This document shows, piece by piece, positions 10,169 to 18,956 of a DNA stretch of 21,490 bases (within the stretch, counting starts at the first letter, position 1; every line of letters starts with the position of its first letter). The notes beneath the pieces were generated by a model. It ran no database searches and was not told the DNA's origin. It saw only the letters and a list, made by a program, of their open reading frames with translations. The DNA lies in IMG/VR virus record IMGVR_UViG_3300025118_000183, positions 1-21,490 of that record. One strand, written 5' to 3'. This DNA comes from a virus. The translations under genes and the position numbers were made by a program.

Positions 10169-11054
10169 GTCGTATAGTCTATCAGAGATTAAGCGAGAAG
10201 CCGAATGGCGGAAGTGTGTAAAAAATGAAGAATATTTTTTGCGAAACTATTGGAATATAGCTCATCCAGCGCATGGCCGTATATTGTTTGATTTGCGTAA
10301 AGCGCAGTCAACAGCGTTAGAGCATTGGGAAGAAAACAGGTATTCTTTAACGTTGAAAGCTAGGCAGATTGGGTGGTCTACGCTTGTAGCTGCTCATCAG
10401 TTCTGGCTAGCGTTTTTTCATTCTGACCAGAATATAATTGATCTTTCTCGTACTGAACGTGAAGCTGTGCTATTATTACGTAAGACCAAATATGGCTTTA
10501 AGCATTTGCCTGAGTGGATGCTTGAGCGTGGTCCTAAATCATTAATGGAACATCAACAAAGAATGGGATTTGAGAATGGATCGCTTATTACGTCAATGCC
10601 TTCAGCATCTGACCCAGCTCGTGGTGAGTCAGCAAGTCTTATTGTTGTGGATGAATGGGCTTTTCTCCCAAATCCTGAGGAAGCTTGGGCCTCTATTGAA
10701 CCTGTTGCTGACATTGGTGGTCGCATTATTGGTCTCTCCACTGCGAATGGTTCTGGGAATTTTTATCACCAGTTGTGGGTTGGTGCTACTACTGGTTCAA
10801 ATAAGTTTGCGCCGATGTTTTTTCCTTGGTCAGCAACTGAAGATCGGGGAGATGCTTGGTATCAAGAGAAGATAGAAAGCATGCTGCCTTGGCAGCTAGC
10901 GCAGGAGTATCCTACAACACCTGAGGAAGCGTTCGTTAAGTCAGGTAACCCTGTTTTTGATCTGGATGTATTACAAGAAATGGACCAAAAAACTATCCGA
11001 GGGCAACTTGGTTATATGTGGCGTAATGGTAATCATGTGGAGTTTAGAAGATAA
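10167..11054 (+). CDS. terL: Terminase large subunit, ATPase part
   Basis: 295 residues with the packaging-motor ATPase motifs: Walker A-like KARQIGWST (64-72), Walker B SLIVVDEWAF (157-166, with D162 E163) and coupling motif STANGSG (191-197), followed by PWSATEDRG and PTTPEEAFVKSG, which are typical of the large terminase linker. It stops at TAA 11052-11054 exactly where the nuclease half begins in another frame. Together the two make about 518 residues, a normal full-length large terminase. The ATG has only a weak ribosome binding site and overlaps the oppositely directed oxygenase start. Confidence 0.85.
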   Translation: MSYSLSEIKREAEWRKCVKNEEYFLRNYWNIAHPAHGRILFDLRKAQSTALEHWEENRYSLTLKARQIGWSTLVAAHQFWLAFFHSDQNIIDLSRTEREAVLLLRKTKYGFKHLPEWMLERGPKSLMEHQQRMGFENGSLITSMPSASDPARGESASLIVVDEWAFLPNPEEAWASIEPVADIGGRIIGLSTANGSGNFYHQLWVGATTGSNKFAPMFFPWSATEDRGDAWYQEKIESMLPWQLAQEYPTTPEEAFVKSGNPVFDLDVLQEMDQKTIRGQLGYMWRNGNHVEFRR

Positions 11055-11725
11055 TGGCAGTTGAAGTTTGGAAAGAACCAGAATCACGATCCGCTTATGT
11101 AATGGGTGTTGATACTGCTGAAGGTTTAAAACATGGAGACTACTCATGTATACAAGTATTAAATGTTGGAACAGGAGAACAAGTTGCTATTTGGCATGGA
11201 CACATTGCACCTGATTTACTTGCTGAGGAAGTACATGCTTTGGGGTTGTGGTATCGTGATGCTCTTTGTTGCGTTGAGTCTAACAATCATGGTCTTACGA
11301 CAATTACGGAATTAAGGCATTTAGGGTATCCTAATCTATTTAGGCGAAGGCAATTAAATAATATTAGTAACAGAATAAGCCAAGAATATGGTTGGAAAAC
11401 AACTAGGACATCTAAACCTTTGATGATTGATGATCTTGGTTCTGCTCTTAGAAATTGGGAATTATCCATTTACGACAAGCATACTGTTGCCGAGCTTAGA
11501 ACCTTTACTAGGAACGATAGAGGTTCTATGTCTGGTTCTCCGTATGATGACCGTGTTATGGCCCTTGCTTTAGCTAACCAAATGAGGAAATACGCTTATG
11601 AACCTGAATATGCGCCGAAAGTGGATGATTACTGGACTGTTGATTGGTTTGCTCGCCTTGGGAATGATGCTCCTTCGGAAATTCCGCTTCAAATAGGCTT
11701 ACATAATCTTCGTGGGACACTCTAG
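11054..11725 (+). CDS. terL: Terminase large subunit, nuclease part
   Basis: 223 residues carrying the RNase H-like nuclease of large terminases: D20 in VMGVDTAEG, E75 in CCVESNNHG and D165/D166 in GSPYDDRVMALALAN supply the metal-binding acidic residues. The ATG overlaps the ATPase stop as TAATG, so re-initiation could yield two chains that assemble. In this frame a TAG lies at 11045-11047, only two codons before the ATG, so the ancestral fused gene must have lost or gained a base near 11046-11053. A single-base sequencing error there would give the same picture. Confidence 0.83.
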   Translation: MAVEVWKEPESRSAYVMGVDTAEGLKHGDYSCIQVLNVGTGEQVAIWHGHIAPDLLAEEVHALGLWYRDALCCVESNNHGLTTITELRHLGYPNLFRRRQLNNISNRISQEYGWKTTRTSKPLMIDDLGSALRNWELSIYDKHTVAELRTFTRNDRGSMSGSPYDDRVMALALANQMRKYAYEPEYAPKVDDYWTVDWFARLGNDAPSEIPLQIGLHNLRGTL

Positions 11726-11764
11726 TTTACTTATAGAGCATATGTATACATGGAAGGTGCTTTA

Positions 11765-12049
11765 ATGGCAAGAAAATTTGTTTCGCACACAAGTGCGTCA
11801 GAAACAGTTGACGGCAAGTCAGGTCAAAACAATAAGATGGAACGTGGCGCTAGTGTTTGCGCTAACCCCATTTGGGAACCACATGGTCCTCAGAGTCCAA
11901 AACAGCGGTTTAGTGGAGGCAAAATTAACAATCACACCAATGATAAAGGTGCGACTTGGGAACGGCCAACTCCTAAAAATCAGCATGGTTTGTCTGGCAA
12001 GGTAGAACCTGCTTCTAAACAACCTAAATATAAAGGTAACCCAGCTTAG
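11765..12049 (+). CDS. Small hydrophilic phage protein, unknown
   Basis: 94 residues from the ATG at 11765 (MARKFVSHTSASE), chosen because GGAAGGTG lies seven bases upstream; an earlier ATG at 11750 is the source of those bases. The product is polar and basic, low in hydrophobic residues, with many Gly, Pro, Lys and Asn (NPIWEPHGPQSPKQRFSGG; KGATWERPTPKNQHG), so it is probably extended rather than globular. No family is recognised. It lies between the terminase and portal, where head-assembly accessory proteins are common. Confidence 0.62.
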   Translation: MARKFVSHTSASETVDGKSGQNNKMERGASVCANPIWEPHGPQSPKQRFSGGKINNHTNDKGATWERPTPKNQHGLSGKVEPASKQPKYKGNPA

Positions 12050-12051
12050 AT

Positions 12052-12309
12052 ATGGCTATCTTGCCTGATGGGGCAAGCTACCAAGAATTTGCGGATTACG
12101 TTACTAATCTGCGTGGCGCTGTTCCCGAAGATGAGTTAAAAGAGCTATATCAACGACATCTCAAGTTAAAAGGTCTAACTTTTGATTTGAAACGTGGTTG
12201 GAAAGCTATTGCTTTAGCTGATGATGAAATGGATTTAACGAACAATCAACGTGAGCAGAAAGTAGTAGCTGAAGCTAAAGCTCAAGGTAGGAATATCGCA
12301 AAGGTCTGA
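12052..12309 (+). CDS. Small hypothetical protein before the portal gene
   Basis: 85 residues, starting two bases after the previous stop and ending one base before the portal GTG. It is helical and charged (EFADYVTNLRGAVPEDELKELYQRHLKLKG; EMDLTNNQREQKVVAEAKAQG). No family is recognised and the ribosome binding site is poor, suggesting coupled translation. Position alone suggests a head or packaging accessory role. Confidence 0.62.
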   Translation: MAILPDGASYQEFADYVTNLRGAVPEDELKELYQRHLKLKGLTFDLKRGWKAIALADDEMDLTNNQREQKVVAEAKAQGRNIAKV

Positions 12310-12310
12310 T

Positions 12311-14221
12311 GTGGCAAAAAAAACTCGTGCAGAAAAATTAGTTAATACTAAAGAACGTATTGATAAGTGCAAGAGATGGCGTGATTCTGAAGGATTAGAC
12401 AGAACATGGCGTAGATTAAATGATCTATACCGTGGTAAGCACTTTCCTCAAACAACAGCTAACGAAGATCTAATCGCAGTTAACCTAGCATTCTCAACAG
12501 TTAACGTTATTGAACCTTCTGTTGCTGTTAACTACCCTAAAATAACTGTTCAAGCTAATAACCCTGAAGATAGAGATAGGGCTGTATTTGCTGAGGCAGT
12601 AATTAACTATTTATGGCGACATCATGACTTTAGGACACCATATAGGCGTGCAGTTAAAGACTTTCTAATATTTGGGCATGGTTGGGTAAAAGTTGGTTGG
12701 AAATTCGTAGAACAAGAACAAACAGTTTCTGATACTGAACGTGACATTATGCTTAAACAAGGGATTTCTGAAGCAGATCAGTTTGTAATGGAACAACCTG
12801 AACTATCTCTTGAAATTCCAACTAATCCAGAAATAGAAGCAAATCTACCTGAAACAATTATGAAAATAGTTGAAGATCAGCCTTTTGTAGAAAGAATCAG
12901 CCCCTTTGACATTTATGTTGATCCTGATGCTACATGCATGGCTGATGCTAAATGGATTGCACAAAGGATTGTTAGACCTTTAGAGATGGCAAAGAAGGAC
13001 AAAAGATACAAACCTTCAGCTAGGAAACGCTTATCTGTATCAATAGACCCCGACTTGTATTCCAAAACAGATAGAGAAGAAAAAGCTCAGTTCACTGATG
13101 ATCAAGTTGTCGTATGGGAATTTTATGATATAGCTGACAACACTATTGCAATATTTGCGGACCAAGGTGAAGAATACCTTGTTGATCCCATTGCTATGCC
13201 TTATGCTTATGGTCAGCCTTTCGTTATGTTGCGAAACTATGATGTTCCTGATCATTTCTATCCAATGGGTGATCTGGAAGCTATGGAAGGTTTACAACTT
13301 GAGTTAGATAAAACTAGAACTCAATTGATGAACGATAGGAAACGATATGCTCGTAAATACTTATACCATGAACGTTCCTTCGGACCTGAAGGCCGTGAGG
13401 CATTGGAATCAGAGCAAGATGGTCGCCTTGTGCCTGTTGTTGATGAGAATAAACCACTTAGTGAAGTGGTTATTCCTATGCCACAAATCCCGATCTCTCC
13501 TGAAATCTACAACTATTCGCAAATAATTGAAGAAGATATCAATACTGTAACAGGTCTTTCTGAGTATGCTCGTGGAGCTATGCCTGAGATACGAAGAACA
13601 GCAACAGAAGCTTCTATTGTAGCTGACGCACAGAATGCTAGATCTTCAGATAAGTTGGCAATTATTGAACTAGGGATTACCTTCGTTGCTCGCCGTGTAT
13701 TGCAATTAATGCAACAATTCATGACTGGTGATCAAATGGCTAGAATTAACTTGCGTGGTGGTGAAACTGCGTGGGTTCCCTATGGCAGAGATGAGATTTT
13801 AGGGGAATACGACTTTGCGGTGCAAGCTGGTTCTACACAGCCAATGAATGAAACTATTAGGAAACAGCAAGCTATTTCCTTAATGAACGCATTAGGTCCA
13901 CTTATTGGGGTTATTATTGACCCAAGTGCTTTAGCAATGCATGTTCTTGAAGCAGGATTTGGCATTACTGATCCTGAGCGTTTCCTAATGCAACAAGGTC
14001 CACCACCTATGGGTGGGCCTGAGGAAGGTATGCCTCCTGAAGGTGGTATGCCTCCTGAAGCAGGAATGATGCCCCCACCAATGGGGCCACCAATGGGGGA
14101 ACAAGCTATGATGCCTCCGCCAACACCTGAAGGTGGAGTATTTGCTCCCACAGGTGGTATTCCGCCAGAAATCCTTGCCCAACTGCAAAATCAGATGGGA
14201 TTGGAACTTCCTTCCCTTTAA
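12311..14221 (+). CDS. Portal protein (P22-like)
   Basis: 636 residues from a GTG start. The order NDLYRGKHFP, AVNLAFSTVNVIEPSVAVNYPKI, FLIFGHGWVKVGW, FVERISPFDIYVDPDA and a late helical region (RTATEASIVADAQNARSSDK; RRVLQLMQQFM) is that of P22/podovirus-type portals, which form the dodecameric ring for DNA entry at one capsid vertex. Residues about 560-620 are a Pro/Met/Gly-rich tail with repeats of the type MPPEGG and MPPPMG, unusual for the family core and probably flexible. It is followed by scaffold and capsid genes in the usual order. The call is strong on context and moderate on sequence. Confidence 0.83.
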   Translation: MAKKTRAEKLVNTKERIDKCKRWRDSEGLDRTWRRLNDLYRGKHFPQTTANEDLIAVNLAFSTVNVIEPSVAVNYPKITVQANNPEDRDRAVFAEAVINYLWRHHDFRTPYRRAVKDFLIFGHGWVKVGWKFVEQEQTVSDTERDIMLKQGISEADQFVMEQPELSLEIPTNPEIEANLPETIMKIVEDQPFVERISPFDIYVDPDATCMADAKWIAQRIVRPLEMAKKDKRYKPSARKRLSVSIDPDLYSKTDREEKAQFTDDQVVVWEFYDIADNTIAIFADQGEEYLVDPIAMPYAYGQPFVMLRNYDVPDHFYPMGDLEAMEGLQLELDKTRTQLMNDRKRYARKYLYHERSFGPEGREALESEQDGRLVPVVDENKPLSEVVIPMPQIPISPEIYNYSQIIEEDINTVTGLSEYARGAMPEIRRTATEASIVADAQNARSSDKLAIIELGITFVARRVLQLMQQFMTGDQMARINLRGGETAWVPYGRDEILGEYDFAVQAGSTQPMNETIRKQQAISLMNALGPLIGVIIDPSALAMHVLEAGFGITDPERFLMQQGPPPMGGPEEGMPPEGGMPPEAGMMPPPMGPPMGEQAMMPPPTPEGGVFAPTGGIPPEILAQLQNQMGLELPSL

Positions 14222-14283
14222 TGGGACACGTTTTACTTCTTATAGGAACAACTTATTAGTTAAGACTCCAAAGGAGGGCAATT

Positions 14284-15024
14284 GTGCCTGAAGAAACAGA
14301 AGTCATAGAACCCACGATTACAGTGGATAACCTTGAAACTTCAACCGAAGTACCACAGGAACCTGAATATACTATCAAAGTAGATGGTGAGGAACAGCAG
14401 GTCAGTCTGGAAGAACTTCAAAACGGTTATCAACGACAAGCGGATTACACTCGTAAGACGCAGGAGATAGCTGCTGAACGTGAGCGTTTGCATCAAGCTG
14501 AGTCTATTGTGTCAGCGTTGGAATATGATCCAGCGGGGACACTTCAAACTTTAGCTAGTTCTTTTAATGTAAATATGGGTGGTAACCAACCTGTGAATCA
14601 ACCTGCGAATGAAGAATATATTTCTTCTTCTTGGGAAGAACCCGATAAGACATCTCTAAAGATAGCTGAGTTGGAAGGTAAAGTAGCAAGGCAAGAGCAG
14701 ATACATCGTGTTCAGCAAGTAGAGCGTGAAGTTAATGCTTTGCAAGAGAAATATGGAGAGTTCAATAGGCGAGACCTACTGAATCATGCAGTCAAAAATG
14801 GCATACCCAACTTAGAAGCTGCGTATGCTCATTGGCAATTTGGAGATGTTAAGTCTATTGCGGATAAACTTTCGCAAGAGCAAGAAATCACATCAAAGAA
14901 ACGTGATGCAGCGGTTGTTAGTGCTGGAGGGTCAACCCAATCGGGAACCGAATCTGAACCTACTCCTAATATTTCCAGTCTTAGAGAAGCTTTCGCTTTA
15001 GCAAAACAACAGTTAAACAATTAA
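14284..15024 (+). CDS. Head scaffolding protein
   Basis: 246 residues from GTG behind AAAGGAGGG. The acidic N-terminus leads into YTIKVDGEEQQVSLEELQNGYQRQADYTRKTQEIAAERERL, a pattern typical of phage scaffolds, then long coiled-coil helices (KIAELEGKVARQEQIHRVQQVEREVNALQEKYG) and a C-terminal helix SLREAFALAKQQLN likely to contact the coat protein. It is placed directly before the major capsid gene as expected. Scaffolds direct procapsid assembly and leave before DNA fills the head. A CTCC just upstream could pair with the GGAG of its ribosome binding site. Confidence 0.82.
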   Translation: MPEETEVIEPTITVDNLETSTEVPQEPEYTIKVDGEEQQVSLEELQNGYQRQADYTRKTQEIAAERERLHQAESIVSALEYDPAGTLQTLASSFNVNMGGNQPVNQPANEEYISSSWEEPDKTSLKIAELEGKVARQEQIHRVQQVEREVNALQEKYGEFNRRDLLNHAVKNGIPNLEAAYAHWQFGDVKSIADKLSQEQEITSKKRDAAVVSAGGSTQSGTESEPTPNISSLREAFALAKQQLNN

Positions 15025-15043
15025 CCTCTAAGGAGACAAGAAT

Positions 15044-16003
15044 ATGGCTGCTGGAAACAGTAACTTTGACGAGATTCTTACTACTACCTTAAAAAACTAT
15101 GTACCAAAATTAACTGACAACATTTTTAGCGCTAGGCCTCTGTTCTACGCTCTAACAAATGGTCAGACAATTCGGCGCATAGGTGGTGGTTCTAAGGTTG
15201 TCGTTCCAATAATTTATGGAACAAACTCTACCGCTGGTTCTTACTCTGGAACAGATACTATTGACACGACTGCTCAGACAGGCATTTCGGCTGCTGAGTA
15301 CGACTGGAAACAGTACGCTGCCACAGTAACAATCTCTGGTATTGAAGAAGCCAAAAACAATGGTGAGGCACAAATCATTGACCTTCTCGAAGGCAAGATT
15401 TTCCAAACCCAAGAAACAATAATTGAAAACATGAATTCTATGTTTTATTCAAACGGTGCTGGAAACGGTGGAAAGGACTGGCTAGGACTTAACGCTCTAG
15501 TTGGAACTGGAAACGATTCAGGTAGCGCTATTGGTGGCATTGATGCTACTGATTCAGATAACTCATGGTGGAGATCAACCCTGACAAATCAGGGTGACGC
15601 TCTAACTGTTGCTGCTATGGCAACCATGTACAATACTGTTTCTGTGGGTAACGATCAGCCAACGATCATCATTACTGACCAAGACGAATACGAAAAGTAT
15701 GAGTCTCTTCTCACTGGAAACATTCGGTACACAGATACTGATATGGCTGACAGTGGGTTTCAGAACCTTCTATTCAAGGGTGCGCCTGTAACGTTTGATT
15801 CAAATTCTGAATTAGATGGGAAGATGTTCTTTTTGAACACGAAGTATCTACAACTCGTTGCACATAGCGATGTTTGGTTTAAACCAACACCGTTTGTACG
15901 ACCAACTAACAAAGACTCTGTGTTCTCACAGATTCTTTGTTACGGTAACTTAACAACAAGCAACCGTTCCCGACAGGGCATGCTTTACGGTCTAACCGAC
16001 TAA
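15044..16003 (+). CDS. Major capsid protein (HK97 fold)
   Basis: 319 residues, ATG behind AAGGAGA. The N-terminal NSNFDEILTTTLKNYVPKLTDNIFSARPLFYALTNG, then GGSKVVVPIIYGTN, EYDWKQYAATVTISGIEEAKNNGEAQIIDLLEGKI and the late HSDVWFKPTPFVRP with a short C-terminal strand are typical of coat proteins of this podovirus/siphovirus type. Codon choice leans to C-ending codons compared with neighbouring genes, as expected for the most strongly expressed virion gene. Scaffold precedes it and the head-tail adaptor follows. Confidence 0.88.
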   Translation: MAAGNSNFDEILTTTLKNYVPKLTDNIFSARPLFYALTNGQTIRRIGGGSKVVVPIIYGTNSTAGSYSGTDTIDTTAQTGISAAEYDWKQYAATVTISGIEEAKNNGEAQIIDLLEGKIFQTQETIIENMNSMFYSNGAGNGGKDWLGLNALVGTGNDSGSAIGGIDATDSDNSWWRSTLTNQGDALTVAAMATMYNTVSVGNDQPTIIITDQDEYEKYESLLTGNIRYTDTDMADSGFQNLLFKGAPVTFDSNSELDGKMFFLNTKYLQLVAHSDVWFKPTPFVRPTNKDSVFSQILCYGNLTTSNRSRQGMLYGLTD

Positions 16004-16010
16004 GTTGCTA

Positions 16011-16262
16011 ATGGGAAGAGAATACGCTTACGCATATAAATCAAACGCAAGACCTTATGGCCAACCTAAGGATAACTTTCACGAAAGTACTCCTCGGCCT
16101 GAAAGTGTCGGTTTGAATAGAAATGTCCGTCAAGTTATGGACACCAGCGTAAATGTTGCATCCCCTGAAGTTACCAAATGCAGTTCGCTAACTCGCAAGG
16201 GTGACCCCTGTAAAGGGCGACCCCCTGCGGGTGGCGATCTGTGTAACTTTCATAGGAAGTAG
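16011..16262 (+). CDS. Small protein with C-terminal zinc-knuckle motif
   Basis: 83 residues from the ATG at 16011 (MGREYAYAYKSNARP); a TTG two codons earlier is an alternative. The N-terminal part is polar. The C-terminus reads CSSLTRKGDPCKGRPPAGGDLCNFH, i.e. Cys, Cys, Cys, His spaced like the short C-x(8-9)-C-x(10)-C-x2-H zinc knuckles seen in small proteins of actinobacteria and their phages. The role is not established; it sits between the capsid and adaptor genes, so a minor virion or head-completion role is possible. Confidence 0.68.
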   Translation: MGREYAYAYKSNARPYGQPKDNFHESTPRPESVGLNRNVRQVMDTSVNVASPEVTKCSSLTRKGDPCKGRPPAGGDLCNFHRK

Positions 16263-16264
16263 TT

Positions 16265-16978
16265 ATGGAAATACAGGATATGCGAACCTACATTCGTGGG
16301 TTGCTAGATATTGATTCTAATGATATTTCTAACGACATCCTAAATCGCTTTATAGGCGAGGGATACGACCAAGTGGTGTATTCCGAAAAGCGTTGGCCTT
16401 TCTATGAGGTAGAAGATACGTTCCCTACGGTAGGGAATACGTCTGATTATGATTTGAAGTCTTCTTCAACAACGCTTGTAACTAATACTAATGGATTACG
16501 TGACGTAGCTGCTTTACGCACAGATGATCATATTGTCAACTATATAGGCCGTGATGACGGTGATTTAGTTTATCCGCTTAATACAAGTAGTAGCGGAGAT
16601 GTTTGGTATTGGTCTGATTGGGCTGAAAAAGTACGGTTATATCCTTCGCCGTCTTCTGCCCAAACAATTCATGTAAGGGGATATAAAAAGCCAGCAGCAT
16701 TTGGTGCAGGTAGTGTTGATGCCACAGAGCCTTCTGATTTCCCTGAGCCTTTCCATATTCTATTCGCTACATATGGGGCTGCTCGTGCTTACGAGCAACA
16801 AGAAGACCCTGAGATGGCTGGACAGTATTATGGTGTGTTCGCTAGGGAGTTAGATAACCTTCGTGCAAGATATATTGACGTTCCTACACCTCAACCTCTT
16901 ATCATGAATAGTAGTAGAGCTTCTAGGTGGCGTTCACAGTCGTATATGGGTGACCGTTTGCGCTATAGCTGGGAGTAG
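16265..16978 (+). CDS. Head-tail adaptor protein (gp4-like)
   Basis: 237 residues. The N-terminal MRTYIRGLLDIDSNDISNDILNRFIGEGYDQVVYSEKRWPFYE is the characteristic opening of phage adaptor proteins that bind below the portal, followed by a beta segment (VRLYPSPSSAQTIHVRGYKKPA) and the helix FHILFATYGAARAYEQQEDPEMAGQYYGVFARELDNLRARY. It lies after the capsid gene and directly before the gp10-like tail gene, as in P22-like and related podoviruses. The start follows the previous stop by two bases. Confidence 0.78.
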   Translation: MEIQDMRTYIRGLLDIDSNDISNDILNRFIGEGYDQVVYSEKRWPFYEVEDTFPTVGNTSDYDLKSSSTTLVTNTNGLRDVAALRTDDHIVNYIGRDDGDLVYPLNTSSSGDVWYWSDWAEKVRLYPSPSSAQTIHVRGYKKPAAFGAGSVDATEPSDFPEPFHILFATYGAARAYEQQEDPEMAGQYYGVFARELDNLRARYIDVPTPQPLIMNSSRASRWRSQSYMGDRLRYSWE

Positions 16979-16980
16979 CT

Positions 16981-18606
16981 ATGGCAAAAAAGGCGTATCA
17001 AACTCAAGTTCTTGAGAGTTTCCAAGGGGGATTAAATTTTCGTACTGATCAATTCAATGTTTCTCCTAATGAATCCCCTGATTTATTGAATGTTGATGTA
17101 GATCCTCGTGGCGGGGTTAAGCTCCGTAATGGTGTCGCTGCATTAAATAGTACGCAAGCTAGCGCTCATCAGATTAATGGACTTGGATCTTTTTTTACTG
17201 ATTCAGGCACAGCGCATATTATTGCGAATACAGCAGATACTAGTAATAATATAAAGTACAGTTCAGGTGGTAATTTTTCTACTTTGAGTGGTCCTACGGC
17301 TAGGACATCTACTTCTCGCATGTATGGCATGACTATGAATAACGTATTCTATGGCGTGTCAGGTGATCTTGTTTCGTTTAAGTGGGATGGTTCTAGTGGT
17401 GCTGATTTAGGCACAGATATTGACGGAACTGCTGGTAATTTCCCTATAGCCCAGTATGTTACTTTTTGGAATAACCTTGCTTGGGTGGGCAAAACTCGTG
17501 AACCTTCAACTTATCACAATTCAAGGCTTCGTTGGTCTAATATTAATGATCCTGAGAAATGGTCAGCTACAGATTATGTAGATATTGACGTAGGTGAACG
17601 TGGAGATGTTATTACTGGTTTGGTTCCTTTAGCTGATCGTTTACTTATCTTTAAAAACAATAGTGTTCATGCTATGTATGGGTTTGGATCTGATTCTTTT
17701 CAGGTTACAGCATTGACTCGTGATGTGGGATCTATAGCTTTATCATCTCCTGTTTCTACACCGTATGGTGTCTTCTTCTGGCATGATCGTGCAGGAGTGT
17801 ACCTGTACAATGGAGAACAATTCATTAACATATTTGAAAAATTAAGGCCTGCTATTGATAATGGGAGAATCAGCTTTACTACTGCACCTCAACTTGCATG
17901 GTACGAGAATCGTTTGTACGTGACAGTTGATATGTTGAAGTATTATGAGACTGGTTCAGTTACTGCTCGTCATACTTTTATATTTGATCCTTCTATTGAG
18001 GCTTGGACTTTAACCGATATAAATGCAACTACTTTACATGTGCATTCTCCTCCTGCTGGGCTGCCTACGCTTCTTGGCACATCTGTGTTTTCAACTTCTG
18101 CTGATAAGGGTCGTGCAATTAAATTAGAGGAATCCAGATCAACAGATAGCTACAATGGTAGTGCCTCAACCCGCATCAATGCGTATTTCACTACTCCTTG
18201 GATGTCTGGTAAAAATCCTGTAGTTAAAAAACGTTGGGGTAGGCCTCAAATAGTTTTGGATGCTTCTTCAACTTTAACTATGCCTATTGAAGTTTATTCA
18301 GATTATGATAAATCTTCAAGCGATAAGACTATCTATTTGAATTTAGCTGGTCGTGAGTCTAGTTCAACTTGGGAATCTTCAGGTTCTACTACGACTTGGG
18401 CTTCTGGTTCAGATGTAGATGGTGAACCTGTGGGTGGTACTGGTGTATGGGCTTCTGAAGCTGCTTCTACGATTACTGATATCGTGCGTTTGCAAAGTTT
18501 GGGAATGGCTAAAGCTATCGCTCTAAAAATAAATGGTCCTTCTCAATCAAGTAGTTGGGAAATTAATGGGCTTATGTTTACTTACAAGAATAGGAAGGTA
18601 CGTTAA
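16981..18606 (+). CDS. Tail hub/nozzle-type protein (P22 gp10-like)
   Basis: 541 residues beginning AKKAYQTQVLESFQGGLNFRTDQFNVSPNESPDLLNVDVDPRGGVKLRNG, the usual start of this large beta-propeller class (tail stabilisation / tail tubular B-like). Repeated beta blades follow: YGVSGDLVSFKWDG, WVGKTREPSTYHNSRLRWSNINDPEKWS, YGVFFWHDRAGVYLYNGEQ, HTFIFDPSIEAWTL. It probably forms the lower tail tube below the adaptor. Its gene starts two bases after the adaptor stop and its TAA overlaps the next ATG (TAATG). An inverted repeat matching the left-arm hairpin core lies inside it at 18172-18183. Confidence 0.72.
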   Translation: MAKKAYQTQVLESFQGGLNFRTDQFNVSPNESPDLLNVDVDPRGGVKLRNGVAALNSTQASAHQINGLGSFFTDSGTAHIIANTADTSNNIKYSSGGNFSTLSGPTARTSTSRMYGMTMNNVFYGVSGDLVSFKWDGSSGADLGTDIDGTAGNFPIAQYVTFWNNLAWVGKTREPSTYHNSRLRWSNINDPEKWSATDYVDIDVGERGDVITGLVPLADRLLIFKNNSVHAMYGFGSDSFQVTALTRDVGSIALSSPVSTPYGVFFWHDRAGVYLYNGEQFINIFEKLRPAIDNGRISFTTAPQLAWYENRLYVTVDMLKYYETGSVTARHTFIFDPSIEAWTLTDINATTLHVHSPPAGLPTLLGTSVFSTSADKGRAIKLEESRSTDSYNGSASTRINAYFTTPWMSGKNPVVKKRWGRPQIVLDASSTLTMPIEVYSDYDKSSSDKTIYLNLAGRESSSTWESSGSTTTWASGSDVDGEPVGGTGVWASEAASTITDIVRLQSLGMAKAIALKINGPSQSSSWEINGLMFTYKNRKVR

Positions 18607-18956
18607 TGACTTTAGCTATAACTAATGACAATTTTCAAGCTGGCAATGCGATTGTTGCTTCTGAGATGAATACTAACTTTACTGAAGTAGAAAACTATAT
18701 TAATAATAGTTTACCTACTTTAGCAGGTGCGAATACGTTTGCGGGGACTGCTGCATTTAATGCTGCTGTGACAATAACTAGTACGTTGGCTTTTACTGGC
18801 GCTCTTTCAGGCACTAACTCTGTGCCTCGCATGGCGTACAGAGGTGATGGCGCTGCTACTGTGGCTAGCAATCAAATGGATGCTAACCCTACAATTTTTA
18901 TATGCACGACTGAACCTACTGCTACTAGCACAGGCGATATTTGGATTGATATTTAA
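18606..18956 (+). CDS. Small tail-fibre-associated protein
   Basis: 116 residues, coupled on both sides by TAATG. It opens with NDNFQAGNAIVASEMNTNFTEVENYINN, a helix seen at the N-terminus of many phage tail appendage proteins, followed by a Thr/Ala-rich beta-like region (AGTAAFNAAVTITSTLAFTG) and an end IFICTTEPTATSTGDIWIDI, which resembles linkers to fibre modules. It is probably a tail appendage component. Confidence 0.6.
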   Translation: MTLAITNDNFQAGNAIVASEMNTNFTEVENYINNSLPTLAGANTFAGTAAFNAAVTITSTLAFTGALSGTNSVPRMAYRGDGAATVASNQMDANPTIFICTTEPTATSTGDIWIDI

